Assembly: GCA_002440745.1 (NCBI GenBank)
Contig: DJVB01000040.1
Span: 1-35,753 of the forward strand
Direction of reading: 5' to 3'
Source of the DNA: Bacteroidales bacterium UBA6267
Lineage (GTDB): Bacteria; Bacteroidota; Bacteroidia; Bacteroidales; UBA1556
Length of the DNA: 35,753 nt
How positions within the stretch are numbered: the stretch's first letter is position 1; the number at the start of each line of letters is the position of its first letter. Positions 24,649-33,538 of the stretch are shown in pieces. Made by a program: the position numbers and the translations under genes. The notes below the pieces were generated by a model. That model was not told the DNA's origin. It did no database searches and saw nothing but the letters and a program-made list of their open reading frames with translations.

Positions 24649-26043
24649 ATGAAACGCTTTATTAACTTATGGCCTGAGATTTTGGATGCCATTCGAGGCA
24701 AGGAGCAAGACTATACCCGGATTAATATCCGAAAAGCTCTGCTTTTGCTTTCCATTCCTATGGTCTTAGAAATGATAATGGAGTCGGTTTTTGCGGTAGT
24801 GGATATCTTTTTTGTTTCTCAATTAGGCGCCGATGCTGTGGCTGTTGTTGGCATCACCGAATCAACTATGACTATCGTTTATGCTTTTGGGTTTGGGTTG
24901 GCTATGGCCACTACAGCATTGATTAGCAGAAGGATAGGAGAAAAAAGAAACAAAGAAGCAGCCGATATTGCTTGGCAGTCTATCTTGTCGGGCATAGCAA
25001 TTTCGCTTCCTATTGCCATTGTTGGTTTGGTTTATTCCGAAAAAATTCTCCAACTTATGGGAGCTTCCGCTGAAATGTCATCTCAGCACGGCAGCTATAT
25101 GCGGTGGATGCTTGGCGGAAATTTAGTCATTATGCTTCTTTTTATCATCAATGCCATTTTTCGCAGTGCAGGCGATGCAGCAGTGGCAATGCGGGTATTA
25201 TGGACTGCTAATATTCTAAATATCATTCTCGATCCCATTCTGATTTTCGGATGGTGGATATTTCCTGAACTTGGCGTTGCAGGTGCTGCCATTGCTACAA
25301 ATATTGGTCGAGGTGTAGCTGTCGTTATGCAGCTTTTTATTTTGTTTCGGGGAAATAAAATCATCCGGCTTCGTCTCGAAAATTTGGTTATCCGCTTAAG
25401 TATCCTTAAACAACTATTTGTAAAATCTCTTGGCGGCGTGGCTCAGAACATAATTGCAACCTCTTCATGGATAGGACTTTATAAGATAATTGGATTTTAC
25501 GAAAGCACTGTGATTGCCGGTTATACCATTGCTATACGTTTGGTAGTCTTCTTTATTCTGCCTTCCTGGGGTTTGGCGAATGCGGCATCAACTTTAGTCG
25601 GGCAAAATTTGGGTGCAGGTTTCCCTGAAAGGGCTCAAAAATCGGTTTGGATGGCAGCCAAAGCCAACGTAATTCTAATGGGAATTATCAGTCTTGCCAT
25701 GATTTTCTTTCCGGCGGCCTTCATTGGAATATTTACCGATGACGCCTCCCTACTGCGCGAAGGTGTTCTGGCCCTGCGTATTTTAGGTGGCGGATTTGCC
25801 TTTTATGCACTTGGCATGGTTATGATCCAAAGTCATAATGGAGCCGGCGACACCTACACTCCAACATGGATTTATCTTATTAGTTTCTGGATTATCGAAA
25901 TTCCCTTAGCATACTATTTCAGTCAGATTGTTTTTCAGAAAGTTGAAGGTGTTTATTGGGCAATTCTCACCGCCGAAGCGCTTATGAGCCTGATTGCTAT
26001 GTTTGTTTTTATGCGTGGCAAATGGAAAGATATTAAGCTGTGA
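24649..26043 (+). CDS. MATE family multidrug/toxin exporter
   Basis: This 464-residue inner-membrane protein has twelve hydrophobic segments in two similar halves, typical of MATE (NorM/DinF-like) transporters, which export drugs or metabolites using a Na+ or H+ gradient. Family features include ALLLLSIPMVLEMIMESVF with the following VDIFFVSQLG at the start, GFGLAMATTALISRRIGE, GVAGAAIATNIGRG, and in the second half NAASTLVGQNLGAGFPERA. Length is normal. Substrate cannot be predicted. The gene stands alone, divergent from the mutL operon with the 26-bp array between them, and converges on the T9SS cargo gene without an obvious terminator. Confidence 0.93.
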   Translation: MKRFINLWPEILDAIRGKEQDYTRINIRKALLLLSIPMVLEMIMESVFAVVDIFFVSQLGADAVAVVGITESTMTIVYAFGFGLAMATTALISRRIGEKRNKEAADIAWQSILSGIAISLPIAIVGLVYSEKILQLMGASAEMSSQHGSYMRWMLGGNLVIMLLFIINAIFRSAGDAAVAMRVLWTANILNIILDPILIFGWWIFPELGVAGAAIATNIGRGVAVVMQLFILFRGNKIIRLRLENLVIRLSILKQLFVKSLGGVAQNIIATSSWIGLYKIIGFYESTVIAGYTIAIRLVVFFILPSWGLANAASTLVGQNLGAGFPERAQKSVWMAAKANVILMGIISLAMIFFPAAFIGIFTDDASLLREGVLALRILGGGFAFYALGMVMIQSHNGAGDTYTPTWIYLISFWIIEIPLAYYFSQIVFQKVEGVYWAILTAEALMSLIAMFVFMRGKWKDIKL

Positions 26044-26079
26044 TGTGAATAGACCAATTTCTTCAAAATCCCTTTTAAA

Positions 26080-27870
26080 TCATTTCCTCAAAACATGAAA
26101 AAAGCCGCTTGCTTCTGCGCTTCCAAACCATGATTCGTATTTTAGATGGTAATAATAAACGCCGTCAGCCAGATTATTGGCATCAAAATCATTCTGGTAA
26201 TTAGTCGTTTGAAAGACAATCTTTCCCCAGCGATTGAATATTTCAATTTGGCAATTTTTCAGACTCTCAAAGTTCGATATTTTTAGCTTTTCATTAAAAC
26301 CATCTCCGTTGGGAGTAATCACATTAGGCAATTCAAAAACATCGTCTTCAACTCTGATTTGCTTCGAGATGGAATCCACGCAGCCATGGTCGCTTATGGC
26401 AAAAAGACTCACGGTAAACAATCCTTTCTGTGTAAAAACGTGGTCGGGATTAGTTAGATAGGAGATATTATTGCCAGATCCAACGTCACCAAAATTCCAC
26501 TCATACGCAGCTCCTCCTGTTGTGAGATTTATAAAGTTAGCAGTCGGATTTGACCACGGAACGATGTAAGGTGAAAAACTGAAATCCGGCACCGGCTTAG
26601 GAAAAACTTTAGTAATAAGGTTGAAACTTGATGTGTCCGAACAGCCGCTATCCGTTAGGGCAATGAGCGTTAGTCCATAGTCTCCGGCAACGGTATAAGT
26701 ATGAGTTGGATTGGTGAGATTGCTTGTACTGCCATCGTGAAAATCCCAGAAATAGGTGGAATTCGGGGGCTCTACATTTCCGGTGAAGTTCACACTCAAA
26801 GGCACACATCCCTGACTCGTTGAAATATAGAAACTTATCAAAGGCTCAATCAGAATTTCTTTCTTAGTTGGGAGCGACTTACAATGAGCATCTCTTACAG
26901 TCAAGGAAACATAATATTGTCCCGAGCTATTCCATAATGCTTTGCTATTAAACGTATTAGTGTCGAAAACCTGATTGGGATTTTGAATATTCCAGTGGTA
27001 AGTCAAATTGGGATTTGGATTTGTACCTTGAAAAAAATCGATTAAGGTGCTTCGGCAAAGGGGATAGGAATGAGAAAAGGATGAACTTGGCCTTGGATAA
27101 ACGGTGACATGAATACTGTCTGACACCGACTGATTGGCATAAGTTGCAGTTACGGAATATATGATATTATTATTAGGATACAAAGGCGGATGATTCTTTC
27201 CGGCAAATCCGGTGGACCATAAAAATTGTACCGGCAAATTTCGCTTTATGATAATTTGGTCAATGCCCCAATTGGCTGAGTTGGCAGCCGTAACGCTGGT
27301 TTGAGTCCATCGAAACATGGTTGAAGCCGTTTGTGCTCCGGCAGGAAGATTAATCAGCACGCTTTGCCAATGAATTCGGTTTGGGTCGTGACCTCCATTA
27401 GGGTCGTAGGTTTCCAATGTGGTCCAGGATGCTCCATTATTAGTGGAATAATCAACCTGTAGTGATTCAGAGGCTAAGGAAGGACCATCACAGATGCCAC
27501 TTGCACCATCTTCTCCGAAAACTAAATTATAGCTAAGCTGGAAAAGTCCGGCGCTTAAGTCAAGAGGCTGAGTGTAGATGAGATTTTGTCCACCTGAGGT
27601 GCCCACCCATAAATACGGCGAATTGTCGGGCGAAGCGGAACAAGGTTTTCCTATCAGTTGGGCAGCATTGCTTTGCAATCCTTGCATAGTGCTGTCGTTG
27701 AAGTCGATAAATAAAGCCACGCCACAGCCGCCTTCTGCCTTCAACATCAAGCTGTCGCCCCAACAAATCTCGCTGATATCAGGAGTAATCCTAACGTCAC
27801 ATTGAGATTGTGCGTTAAGAAAACCCACTAAGGAAAAATAAATAAAAACCGTTTTTAATAATGTGTCCAT
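26080..27870 (-). CDS. Secreted PKD-domain protein with T9SS type B sorting domain
   Basis: This 596-residue protein begins with a signal peptide (about residues 1-20, FSLVGFLNAQ), followed by a jelly-roll-like region (about 45-235) and roughly three PKD-type Ig-fold domains (about 260-510); WDFHDGSTS and YEWNFGDVG are the typical PKD strands. The last 85 residues form the gliding-motility-associated CHU_C domain: NVITPNGDGFNEKLKI, IEIFNRWGKIVF, and DGVYYYHLKYE. That domain directs export by the type IX secretion system in Bacteroidota, so the protein should be released or attached at the cell surface, possibly for adhesion or polymer binding. No catalytic motif is seen. Confidence 0.93.
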   Translation of the reverse strand: MDTLLKTVFIYFSLVGFLNAQSQCDVRITPDISEICWGDSLMLKAEGGCGVALFIDFNDSTMQGLQSNAAQLIGKPCSASPDNSPYLWVGTSGGQNLIYTQPLDLSAGLFQLSYNLVFGEDGASGICDGPSLASESLQVDYSTNNGASWTTLETYDPNGGHDPNRIHWQSVLINLPAGAQTASTMFRWTQTSVTAANSANWGIDQIIIKRNLPVQFLWSTGFAGKNHPPLYPNNNIIYSVTATYANQSVSDSIHVTVYPRPSSSFSHSYPLCRSTLIDFFQGTNPNPNLTYHWNIQNPNQVFDTNTFNSKALWNSSGQYYVSLTVRDAHCKSLPTKKEILIEPLISFYISTSQGCVPLSVNFTGNVEPPNSTYFWDFHDGSTSNLTNPTHTYTVAGDYGLTLIALTDSGCSDTSSFNLITKVFPKPVPDFSFSPYIVPWSNPTANFINLTTGGAAYEWNFGDVGSGNNISYLTNPDHVFTQKGLFTVSLFAISDHGCVDSISKQIRVEDDVFELPNVITPNGDGFNEKLKISNFESLKNCQIEIFNRWGKIVFQTTNYQNDFDANNLADGVYYYHLKYESWFGSAEASGFFHVLRK

Positions 27871-27999
27871 GATGATTTGTCAGGGGAATCAAAAATAATG
27901 CTTTTTCAAATGTAAAACACATTAAAAAAATGATCTCATTTTTTGTGGTTGCATCTCTCTTTTTAAACCGTTTCCCAAATAACAATTGCAGAATATTTC

Positions 28000-28007
28000 T
28001 ACTTTTG
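28000..28007 (+). promoter_or_regulatory. -7 element of the DUF3078 gene
   Basis: TACTTTTG matches TAnnTTTG perfectly, 59 nt before the chosen ATG. The expected upstream box is not clear. Confidence 0.5.
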
Positions 28008-28066
28008 CCGCTTCGTATATGAAAACCCTAGCAAAGGCGTTTGTTAAAGGATAAGATGTGAAGCGG

Positions 28067-29014
28067 ATGAAATATATTTTTTTAATATTTGTTTTATTTA
28101 TCACTCATGTTGTCAGTGGATTAAATTCTATTGATGACAAAAAAACTAATATTGAAAAAAAGGACAGTTTATGGAGCACCTCTGGGGTTTTCAGTTTTGG
28201 AATTGGTCAAACTTCTTTCACCAATTGGTCGGCAGGAGGTGATAATAACATCAATTTTTCGGGGAGTCTATTTTACGACCTCAACTATGCCAAAGATGAT
28301 GTTAGTTGGGTAAATAATATTGACCTCAAATATGGAACGCAGTTTTTCTTAGAGAAAAAGCCTATCAAAACCAACGACCAGATTCACATGTCGTCAAAAA
28401 TTGGGTACAAATTAGACACCTTATGGAGCTATAGCTTACTGTATAATTTTGACAGTCAGTTTAGTAATGGATATAAGTATCCGAACGATTCGGTGCCGAT
28501 TTCCAGATTTATGGCACCAGCATATCTCATGTTTGGAATAGGTGTTGATTACAAGCCACAAAAAGAGCTTTCCATTTTAATTTCACCTTTCACCAACAAA
28601 ATTACCATTGTAAACGATGCAGATTTAGCCTCACGAGGTGCGTTTGGCGTGGAGCCTGCTGTTTATGATACTGCCGGAAATATTCTAATTCCAGCCAGAC
28701 GATTCAAAAACGAACCCGGTGGTTTTTTAAAAATTCATTATCAGCATAACTTTGGAAAAGTATTTAGCTTATCAGCTCGTTTTGAGTTGTTTAGCTCCTA
28801 TTTGAATAAACCTCAGAATATGGATGTGCGGTGCAATCTCAATACCATTTATCGGTTTACAAAAAGAGCCGCGATTACTTTTACCTTAGATTTGATTTAC
28901 GATGAAGATGCTCAAATCAAGCAAGATATCAATGGCGATGGCGTTGACGAAGTTGTTGGCCCACGTACTCAGGTGAAGGAAACATTAGCTTTGGCTATCA
29001 CGATGAATCTTTAA
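28067..29014 (+). CDS. DUF3078 family outer-membrane protein
   Basis: This 315-residue protein has a signal peptide (about residues 1-19, YIFLIFVLFITHVVSG) and a beta-rich body containing SFTNWSAGGDNNINFSG, the hallmark of the DUF3078 family of Bacteroidota outer-membrane proteins. Function is unknown; the repeated amphipathic strands (VSWVNNIDLKYGTQ, WSYSLLYNFDSQF) fit a beta barrel. An in-frame GTG lies 9 nt upstream (28058), but the ATG at 28067 gives the standard signal peptide. Near the C-terminus, DINGDGVDE resembles a calcium-binding loop. It converges on the TPR lipoprotein gene with only 8 nt between stop codons and no terminator. Confidence 0.87.
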   Translation: MKYIFLIFVLFITHVVSGLNSIDDKKTNIEKKDSLWSTSGVFSFGIGQTSFTNWSAGGDNNINFSGSLFYDLNYAKDDVSWVNNIDLKYGTQFFLEKKPIKTNDQIHMSSKIGYKLDTLWSYSLLYNFDSQFSNGYKYPNDSVPISRFMAPAYLMFGIGVDYKPQKELSILISPFTNKITIVNDADLASRGAFGVEPAVYDTAGNILIPARRFKNEPGGFLKIHYQHNFGKVFSLSARFELFSSYLNKPQNMDVRCNLNTIYRFTKRAAITFTLDLIYDEDAQIKQDINGDGVDEVVGPRTQVKETLALAITMNL

Positions 29015-29022
29015 CAGAGCTA

Positions 29023-29427
29023 TTACGAACAACCTTTCAAATGGTTCGACAGATTTTTTACGCCATGCTCCTGGGCTAATTTATAATAAACACAGCTGTT
29101 TTTCCGATCTCCAATTACGAAATATATCTTCCCCAAATTGCGATAAGCTTCACCGTATTTCGCATTGATTTCTATTACTTTATGTAGTTTTTCAATTGCA
29201 CCTTCATAAGATTTCTTGTTGAAATCTATTAGAGCTAAATAATATAAAGCTTCATAATTATTCGGGTCAACCCTCATGGCCTTGTTGAAGAAAATTGTTG
29301 CAGTTTCTTCGTCGTTCAACTGATAAGCCTTAATTCCTTTAAGGGTCAAAGCTTTAGTTTTTTCGGAGGTTGAATCACATGAGCTAAAGAAAATAGTTGC
29401 AATTACGATAAGAAGAAAATATTTCAT
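29023..29427 (-). CDS. TPR-repeat lipoprotein
   Basis: This 134-residue protein has a lipoprotein signal with the lipobox FSSC (Cys17), followed by about two and a half TPR units (EETATIFFNKAMRVDPNNYE, YEGAIEKLHKVIEINAKYGE, GEAYRNLGKIYFVIGD). It should be a small membrane-anchored protein-interaction scaffold facing the periplasm. The reading frame extends upstream to a TTG at 29466, but that codon precedes the promoter element TACTTTTG (29452-29459, minus strand); the ATG at 29427 gives a clean lipoprotein signal and is chosen. No partner can be named from the neighbourhood. Confidence 0.85.
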   Translation of the reverse strand: MKYFLLIVIATIFFSSCDSTSEKTKALTLKGIKAYQLNDEETATIFFNKAMRVDPNNYEALYYLALIDFNKKSYEGAIEKLHKVIEINAKYGEAYRNLGKIYFVIGDRKNSCVYYKLAQEHGVKNLSNHLKGCS

Positions 29428-29451
29428 TGTCGATACGATTTGATTCTGTGG

Positions 29452-29459
29452 CAAAAGTA
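29452..29459 (-). promoter_or_regulatory. -7 element of the TPR lipoprotein gene
   Basis: The minus strand reads TACTTTTG, a perfect TAnnTTTG, 25 nt from the ATG at 29427. It faces away from the promoter of the amidotransferase gene, so the two genes have back-to-back promoters. Confidence 0.55.
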
Positions 29460-29472
29460 CAAACAAAAGGTT

Positions 29473-29501
29473 TTTGAGATAAGCTAAATGCTATAGTTTT
29501 G
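29473..29501 (+). promoter_or_regulatory. Promoter of the glutamine amidotransferase gene
   Basis: TTTG at 29473-29476 and TAGTTTTG at 29494-29501 (perfect TAnnTTTG) are 17 nt apart. The leader would be about 77 nt, ending in AGAGGAAACCCTAATG. Confidence 0.55.
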
Positions 29502-29584
29502 CCGATGTTTTGTGGTCTTTTGTAAATGAGTTTTAATAACCCATTAAGAAATCATTTTAAAAACACATTTTAGAGGAAACCCTA

Positions 29585-30154
29585 ATGAAAACAGTTATCA
29601 TCGACAACTACGATTCTTTCACCTATAATCTCTATCATTACGTTGAAATGGTAACGGACGAAGTGCAGGTTTTTAGAAATGACGAGGTCAGTCTGCATCA
29701 AGTCAATCAATTTGATAAAATAATCTTGTCGCCGGGGCCGGGATTGCCTGTTGATGCCGGCATCACCATGGAAATCATCGATTATTTTTCCGGCAAAAAA
29801 CCTATTCTTGGTATTTGTCTCGGACATCAAGCTATTGTGGAATCTTTCGGCGGTCAACTGATTAATCTCGACAAAGTTCTTCATGGGGTTTCTGTTGAGG
29901 TGGAGTTAGATTTTTCAGAACCGATATTTAAAGGTTTGCCGGCAAAGATACAAACCGGCAGATATCATTCTTATGTGGCCGCACTAAACCGTTTACCCGC
30001 TGATTTAAAATTAATTGCAACCGATTTAAATGGAACGGTTCAGGGAGTTCGGCACAAGCAATTCGATGTGGTCGGGTTGCAATTTCATCCAGAATCGATT
30101 CTTACCGATTTTGGTTTTAAAATCATTAAAAATTGGCTTTTATTATCACCATAG
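29585..30154 (+). CDS. Glutamine amidotransferase, anthranilate/aminodeoxychorismate synthase component II
   Basis: This 189-residue class I glutamine amidotransferase supplies ammonia to TrpE (tryptophan) or PabB (folate). It has IDNYDSFTYNLYHYVE at the start, LSPGPGLPVDAG, the nucleophile Cys78 in ILGICLGHQ, and His168-Glu170 in LQFHPESIL, giving a complete Cys-His-Glu triad. Length is normal for PabA/TrpG. Neither trpE nor pabB is adjacent, so it may act with a subunit encoded elsewhere and could serve both pathways; which of the two names applies cannot be decided here. ribBA follows 205 bp later. Confidence 0.93.
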   Translation: MKTVIIDNYDSFTYNLYHYVEMVTDEVQVFRNDEVSLHQVNQFDKIILSPGPGLPVDAGITMEIIDYFSGKKPILGICLGHQAIVESFGGQLINLDKVLHGVSVEVELDFSEPIFKGLPAKIQTGRYHSYVAALNRLPADLKLIATDLNGTVQGVRHKQFDVVGLQFHPESILTDFGFKIIKNWLLLSP

Positions 30155-30359
30155 CAGCCGTTTTTTTTAATAGTTTTGCCGCTCGATTAGGTGAGCCTAT
30201 TTTGCCTGTTTTATATCAACAAAATCTTGCTGATTGCAGTGCGGCCATCGTTAATTCAAATAATGATTTTCAATTAACCTGCGATATTTTTATTCAAAAT
30301 GGAAACTTATGATTCCATTTTTTGCTTTTTAAAGAGCAGGCTACTAAATATTTACGTTT
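30155..30359 (+). other. Leader region before ribBA with promoter element and terminator-like hairpin
   Basis: TAGTTTTG at 30171-30178 is a perfect TAnnTTTG and would give ribBA a leader of about 175 nt. Near its end, AAAATGGAA (30296-30304) pairs with TTCCATTTT (30313-30321), followed by T to 30323: an AT-rich stem that looks like a weak terminator or attenuator 37 nt before the ATG. I cannot recognise the conserved FMN-riboswitch core. Confidence 0.45.
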
Positions 30360-31577
30360 ATGAGTAAAACATTAAATACAATCGAAGAAGCAATTGAGGA
30401 AATCCGTTTAGGACGGATGATTATTGTTGTGGACGATGAGGATCGTGAAAATGAAGGGGATTTCATTTGTGCCGGTGATGCCGTCACCCCTGAAACCATC
30501 AATTTTATGGTTACTCATGGCCGTGGGCTTATCTGCGCCGCCATCACCGAAGAGCGCGCCGCAGAATTGAAATTGGATTTAATGGTTGCTCAAAACACTT
30601 CCACCCACGAAACTCAATTTACCGTTTCTGTCGATTTGCTTGGTCACGGCTGCACCACCGGAATTTCAGCTATGGATCGCGCCAAGACTATTCTTGCTCT
30701 TGCCGACCCAAAAACCAAACCTGAAGACTTAGGGCGTCCGGGCCATATTTTCCCTTTACGTGCAAAGCAAAACGGTGTCATTCGCCGTGCAGGCCACACT
30801 GAAGCTGCTATCGACTTTGCTCGTCTTGCCGGTCGTAAACCTGTTGGCGCATTGGTAGAAGTAATGAACGAAGATGGTTCGATGGCACGACTTCCGGAAT
30901 TACTCAAAATCGCTGAGAGATTCAATATGAAAGTGGTGAGTATCAAAGATTTAATTGAATATCGTATTCGCACCGAAAGCCTAATCACCAAAGAAGAAGT
31001 GGTTTCGATGCCTACCGAATATGGCGATTTTATGCTACACGCTTATAAGCAAAATAGCGATGGCTTGCCACAGTTAGCTCTTGTGAAAGGTGATTGGGAG
31101 GAAGGCGACGAAGTGCTTGTACGGGTACATAGTAGCTGTGTTACCGGCGATATTTTTGGCTCTTGTAAATGTGATTGCGGTCCGCAACTACATGAATCTA
31201 TGCGACTTATAGAAAAAGAAGGAAAAGGAATTGTGCTTTATATGAACCAAGAAGGTAGAGGAATCGGGCTATTAAACAAACTCAAGGCTTATCATCTGCA
31301 AGAACTTGGTTTAGACACCGTTGAAGCTAATTTACGACTCGGTTTCAAAGATGATGAACGTGATTATGGCATCGGTGCTCAAATTCTCCGCAACCTAAAA
31401 GCAACTCGTATCCGTTTGTTGACAAATAACCCAACCAAGAAAGTGGGTTTGGCAGGATATGGCATTGAAATAGTGGAGGTTGTGCCAATTATTATCCCTC
31501 CAAGCAAGCATAATTTTGTTTATTTAAAAACTAAACAAGATCGCATGGGGCATACCCTGAAATTGGACGACAAATAG
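30360..31577 (+). CDS. ribBA: Bifunctional 3,4-dihydroxy-2-butanone-4-phosphate synthase / GTP cyclohydrolase II
   Basis: This 405-residue fusion catalyses the two entry steps of riboflavin synthesis. The N-terminal half (about 1-200) is DHBP synthase, making the four-carbon unit from ribulose-5-phosphate: DDEDRENEGDF binds metal, and RRAGHTEAAIDFARLAG is the active-site segment. The C-terminal half (about 205-400) is GTP cyclohydrolase II: the zinc ligands are in SSCVTGDIFGSCKCDCG, with MNQEGRGIGL and LLTNNPTKKVG completing the substrate site. Both halves appear intact. Other riboflavin genes are not in the window. A long leader precedes it. Confidence 0.97.
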   Translation: MSKTLNTIEEAIEEIRLGRMIIVVDDEDRENEGDFICAGDAVTPETINFMVTHGRGLICAAITEERAAELKLDLMVAQNTSTHETQFTVSVDLLGHGCTTGISAMDRAKTILALADPKTKPEDLGRPGHIFPLRAKQNGVIRRAGHTEAAIDFARLAGRKPVGALVEVMNEDGSMARLPELLKIAERFNMKVVSIKDLIEYRIRTESLITKEEVVSMPTEYGDFMLHAYKQNSDGLPQLALVKGDWEEGDEVLVRVHSSCVTGDIFGSCKCDCGPQLHESMRLIEKEGKGIVLYMNQEGRGIGLLNKLKAYHLQELGLDTVEANLRLGFKDDERDYGIGAQILRNLKATRIRLLTNNPTKKVGLAGYGIEIVEVVPIIIPPSKHNFVYLKTKQDRMGHTLKLDDK

Positions 31578-31621
31578 TCAATTTCCCGCGAATCCTTAGA
31601 ATTGCTGATAATAATTTAATA

Positions 31622-31650
31622 TTTGGATAAGTAATTTATTATTACTTTTG
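31622..31650 (+). promoter_or_regulatory. Promoter of the TerB-like/polyamine gene group
   Basis: TTTG at 31622-31625 and TACTTTTG at 31643-31650 (perfect TAnnTTTG) are 17 nt apart, with a leader of about 20 nt before the ATG at 31677. Confidence 0.55.
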
Positions 31651-31676
31651 AACCTTTCATTTTAAAACAGTTGGCT

Positions 31677-32072
31677 ATGGATTACAAAGAATTTTATGTC
31701 GAATTAGGAAAATTACTGTATGCCGTTGCAAAAGCTGATGGAGAGGTTCAAGACGAAGAGCTTTATAAAATTTATCAAATGGTTATCAGCGATTTATCTG
31801 ATGCACTTCTTTTCGACCGCGAAGATGAAGTGGATGCTTACTACACCGAATTTGAATTTGAAGCGCTCATTGATAAAAATGCCGACATGCACGTAGCCTT
31901 TAAGTCTTTTATGACTTATTTTGAGGCAAATCAAAACAATTTTACGCATCAGATGAGAGCTACAACTCTAAAAGCTGTTGAAGCAGTTGCTATGGCTTTT
32001 GAAGGAATAGTTCCTGAAGAACAAGTAATTATCGACGAAATTCGGAATAAACTGAAGAACGAAGTCAACTAA
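31677..32072 (+). CDS. TerB-like acidic cytoplasmic protein
   Basis: This 131-residue all-helical acidic protein starts with LGKLLYAVAKADGEVQDEEL, the TerB-type motif in which Asp and Glu residues may bind metal; the rest is Glu/Asp-rich. TerB-like domains occur in tellurite resistance and in poorly understood membrane-associated complexes; there is no evidence here for tellurite resistance. The frame opens at a TTG two codons upstream (31671), but the ATG at 31677 is the likelier start. It precedes the decarboxylase gene by 32 nt and could be read with the polyamine operon. Confidence 0.7.
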   Translation: MDYKEFYVELGKLLYAVAKADGEVQDEELYKIYQMVISDLSDALLFDREDEVDAYYTEFEFEALIDKNADMHVAFKSFMTYFEANQNNFTHQMRATTLKAVEAVAMAFEGIVPEEQVIIDEIRNKLKNEVN

Positions 32073-32104
32073 TATTTAACAAATTTATTTACTAAACATT
32101 TCTA

Positions 32105-33538
32105 ATGAAGAATACCTATTTTGACCTGATTGATCAAAGCTTTTACTTCCCTCAGGAGGGATTTGATTTGCGTGATGATTATCTTTCTTTTCAAGGAATT
32201 TCTCTCAAATATTTGATTGAAAAATATGACACTCCTTTCCGTTTTATCTATCTTCCTAAGATTAGTGATCAGATAAAAAAAGCAAAGAATCTATTTAATC
32301 GTGCAATAAAAAATAACGGTTATCGTGGAGTTTATAGCTACTGCTATTGTACCAAATGTAATCATTTTCATCACGTTATAAGTGAAGCTTTGAAGCAAAA
32401 GGTCGATTTGGAAACTTCTTCCGCCTTCGATATCGATTTAATCTTGAATCTGTACTCGGAAGGAAAAATAGACAAAAACCGCATCGTTGTTCACAACGGT
32501 TATAAAACCGATGAATATCTGAGGAAGATTTTTGACTTGCAAGATGCCGGATTTAAAAACTCTATCATAATTTTGGATAGCATCCGTGAATTAGACCGCA
32601 TCAATGCCTTATCAACTGAAGATCGAAAAGTCAAAATCGGCTTGCGAATGGCCATCAACGAGCAAGCTCAGTCGGCTTATTATACCTCTCGTCTTGGCAT
32701 TCGCCATACTGAAATGATTGATTTTTTTCAGAAAAATATTAAAGGCCGTAAGAATATTGAATTCAAGATGTTGCATTTTTTTGTAGATAGCGGCATCAAA
32801 GACACACTTTATTATTGGGGCGAATTTCAAAAAGCCTTAAATCTATATATCGAATTGAAAAAAGAATGCGATACGCTCGATTCTTTTAATCTTGGTGGTG
32901 GTTTTCCGATTCGAAATCATTTGGGCTTTGAATACAACTACGAATACATGATTAACGAAATCATTAAAAGTATCAAAGAGGCCTGCGATAAAGAAGGGGT
33001 GCATGAGCCGGACATTTATACCGAATTTGGCCGCTATACGGTGGGTGAATCCGGTGCAATCATTTTCAAGGTTTTGGAACAGAAAAAACAAAACGACACC
33101 GAAACCTGGTACATTATCGACAATAGTTTGATGAACACCATCCCTGACGCATGGTCGATTCACGAAAAATTTATTCTTCTGCCCATTAATAAGTGGGGCA
33201 ATGAATATCAGCGAGTTAACATTGGTGGTATTAGTTGTGACCATTCCGATTATTATAATTCGGAAGATTTGAATCAGGAGGTGCTTTTGCCAAAAGTTGA
33301 TGACAAAGACCCTGAACCACTGTATCTTGGCTTTTTTCACACCGGAGCTTATCAGGATTCCATCAGCGGTTATGGCGGCATAAAACACTGTTTGATACCT
33401 TCACCCAAACATGTAATCATCGACCGAGACGAGCGAGGAAACGTTGTGGATTATGTTTATCGCGAAGAGCAATCAGTAATGGAAATGTTTAAAATTTTAG
33501 GATATAAGAAACCAAATAATCAGGAGGTTAAATTATGA
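32105..33538 (+). CDS. PLP-dependent arginine decarboxylase-like protein (short form)
   Basis: This 477-residue protein has the alanine-racemase-type barrel of group IV decarboxylases and is closest in feel to biosynthetic arginine decarboxylase SpeA, though much shorter than the roughly 630-660-residue enterobacterial enzyme. Lys84 in YCTKCNHFHH is the probable PLP Schiff-base lysine, LGGGFPIRNHLG is the phosphate-binding loop, TEFGRYTVGESGA follows, and Cys378-Asp379 in GGISCDHSDYY is the expected catalytic/substrate-binding pair. It would make agmatine from arginine. The next gene, overlapping by 4 nt (ATGA), is agmatinase, which supports that substrate. A decarboxylase for another amino acid or a carboxyamine intermediate remains possible. 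Confidence 0.82.
   Translation: MKNTYFDLIDQSFYFPQEGFDLRDDYLSFQGISLKYLIEKYDTPFRFIYLPKISDQIKKAKNLFNRAIKNNGYRGVYSYCYCTKCNHFHHVISEALKQKVDLETSSAFDIDLILNLYSEGKIDKNRIVVHNGYKTDEYLRKIFDLQDAGFKNSIIILDSIRELDRINALSTEDRKVKIGLRMAINEQAQSAYYTSRLGIRHTEMIDFFQKNIKGRKNIEFKMLHFFVDSGIKDTLYYWGEFQKALNLYIELKKECDTLDSFNLGGGFPIRNHLGFEYNYEYMINEIIKSIKEACDKEGVHEPDIYTEFGRYTVGESGAIIFKVLEQKKQNDTETWYIIDNSLMNTIPDAWSIHEKFILLPINKWGNEYQRVNIGGISCDHSDYYNSEDLNQEVLLPKVDDKDPEPLYLGFFHTGAYQDSISGYGGIKHCLIPSPKHVIIDRDERGNVVDYVYREEQSVMEMFKILGYKKPNNQEVKL
33522..33527 (+). promoter_or_regulatory. Strong Shine-Dalgarno before the agmatinase gene
   Basis: AGGAGG lies 7 nt before the ATG at 33535, inside the end of the decarboxylase gene. Perfect SD sequences are uncommon in Bacteroidota, so this start may be translated at an unusually high rate. 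Confidence 0.6.

Noticed and set aside
29428..29466. N-terminal extension of the TPR lipoprotein from a TTG at 29466
   Set aside because: It would lie across and upstream of the -7 element and would bury the lipoprotein signal.
30133..30312. A 59-residue open frame from a TTG, signal-peptide-like, between the amidotransferase gene and ribBA
   Set aside because: It lacks a good start and ribosome site, overlaps the end of the upstream gene and the ribBA promoter element, and its stop lies in the loop of a hairpin. A decayed gene remnant is possible but unsupported.
30155..30359. FMN riboswitch upstream of ribBA
   Set aside because: None of the conserved G-rich core segments of the FMN element can be recognised, although a diverged form cannot be excluded by eye.
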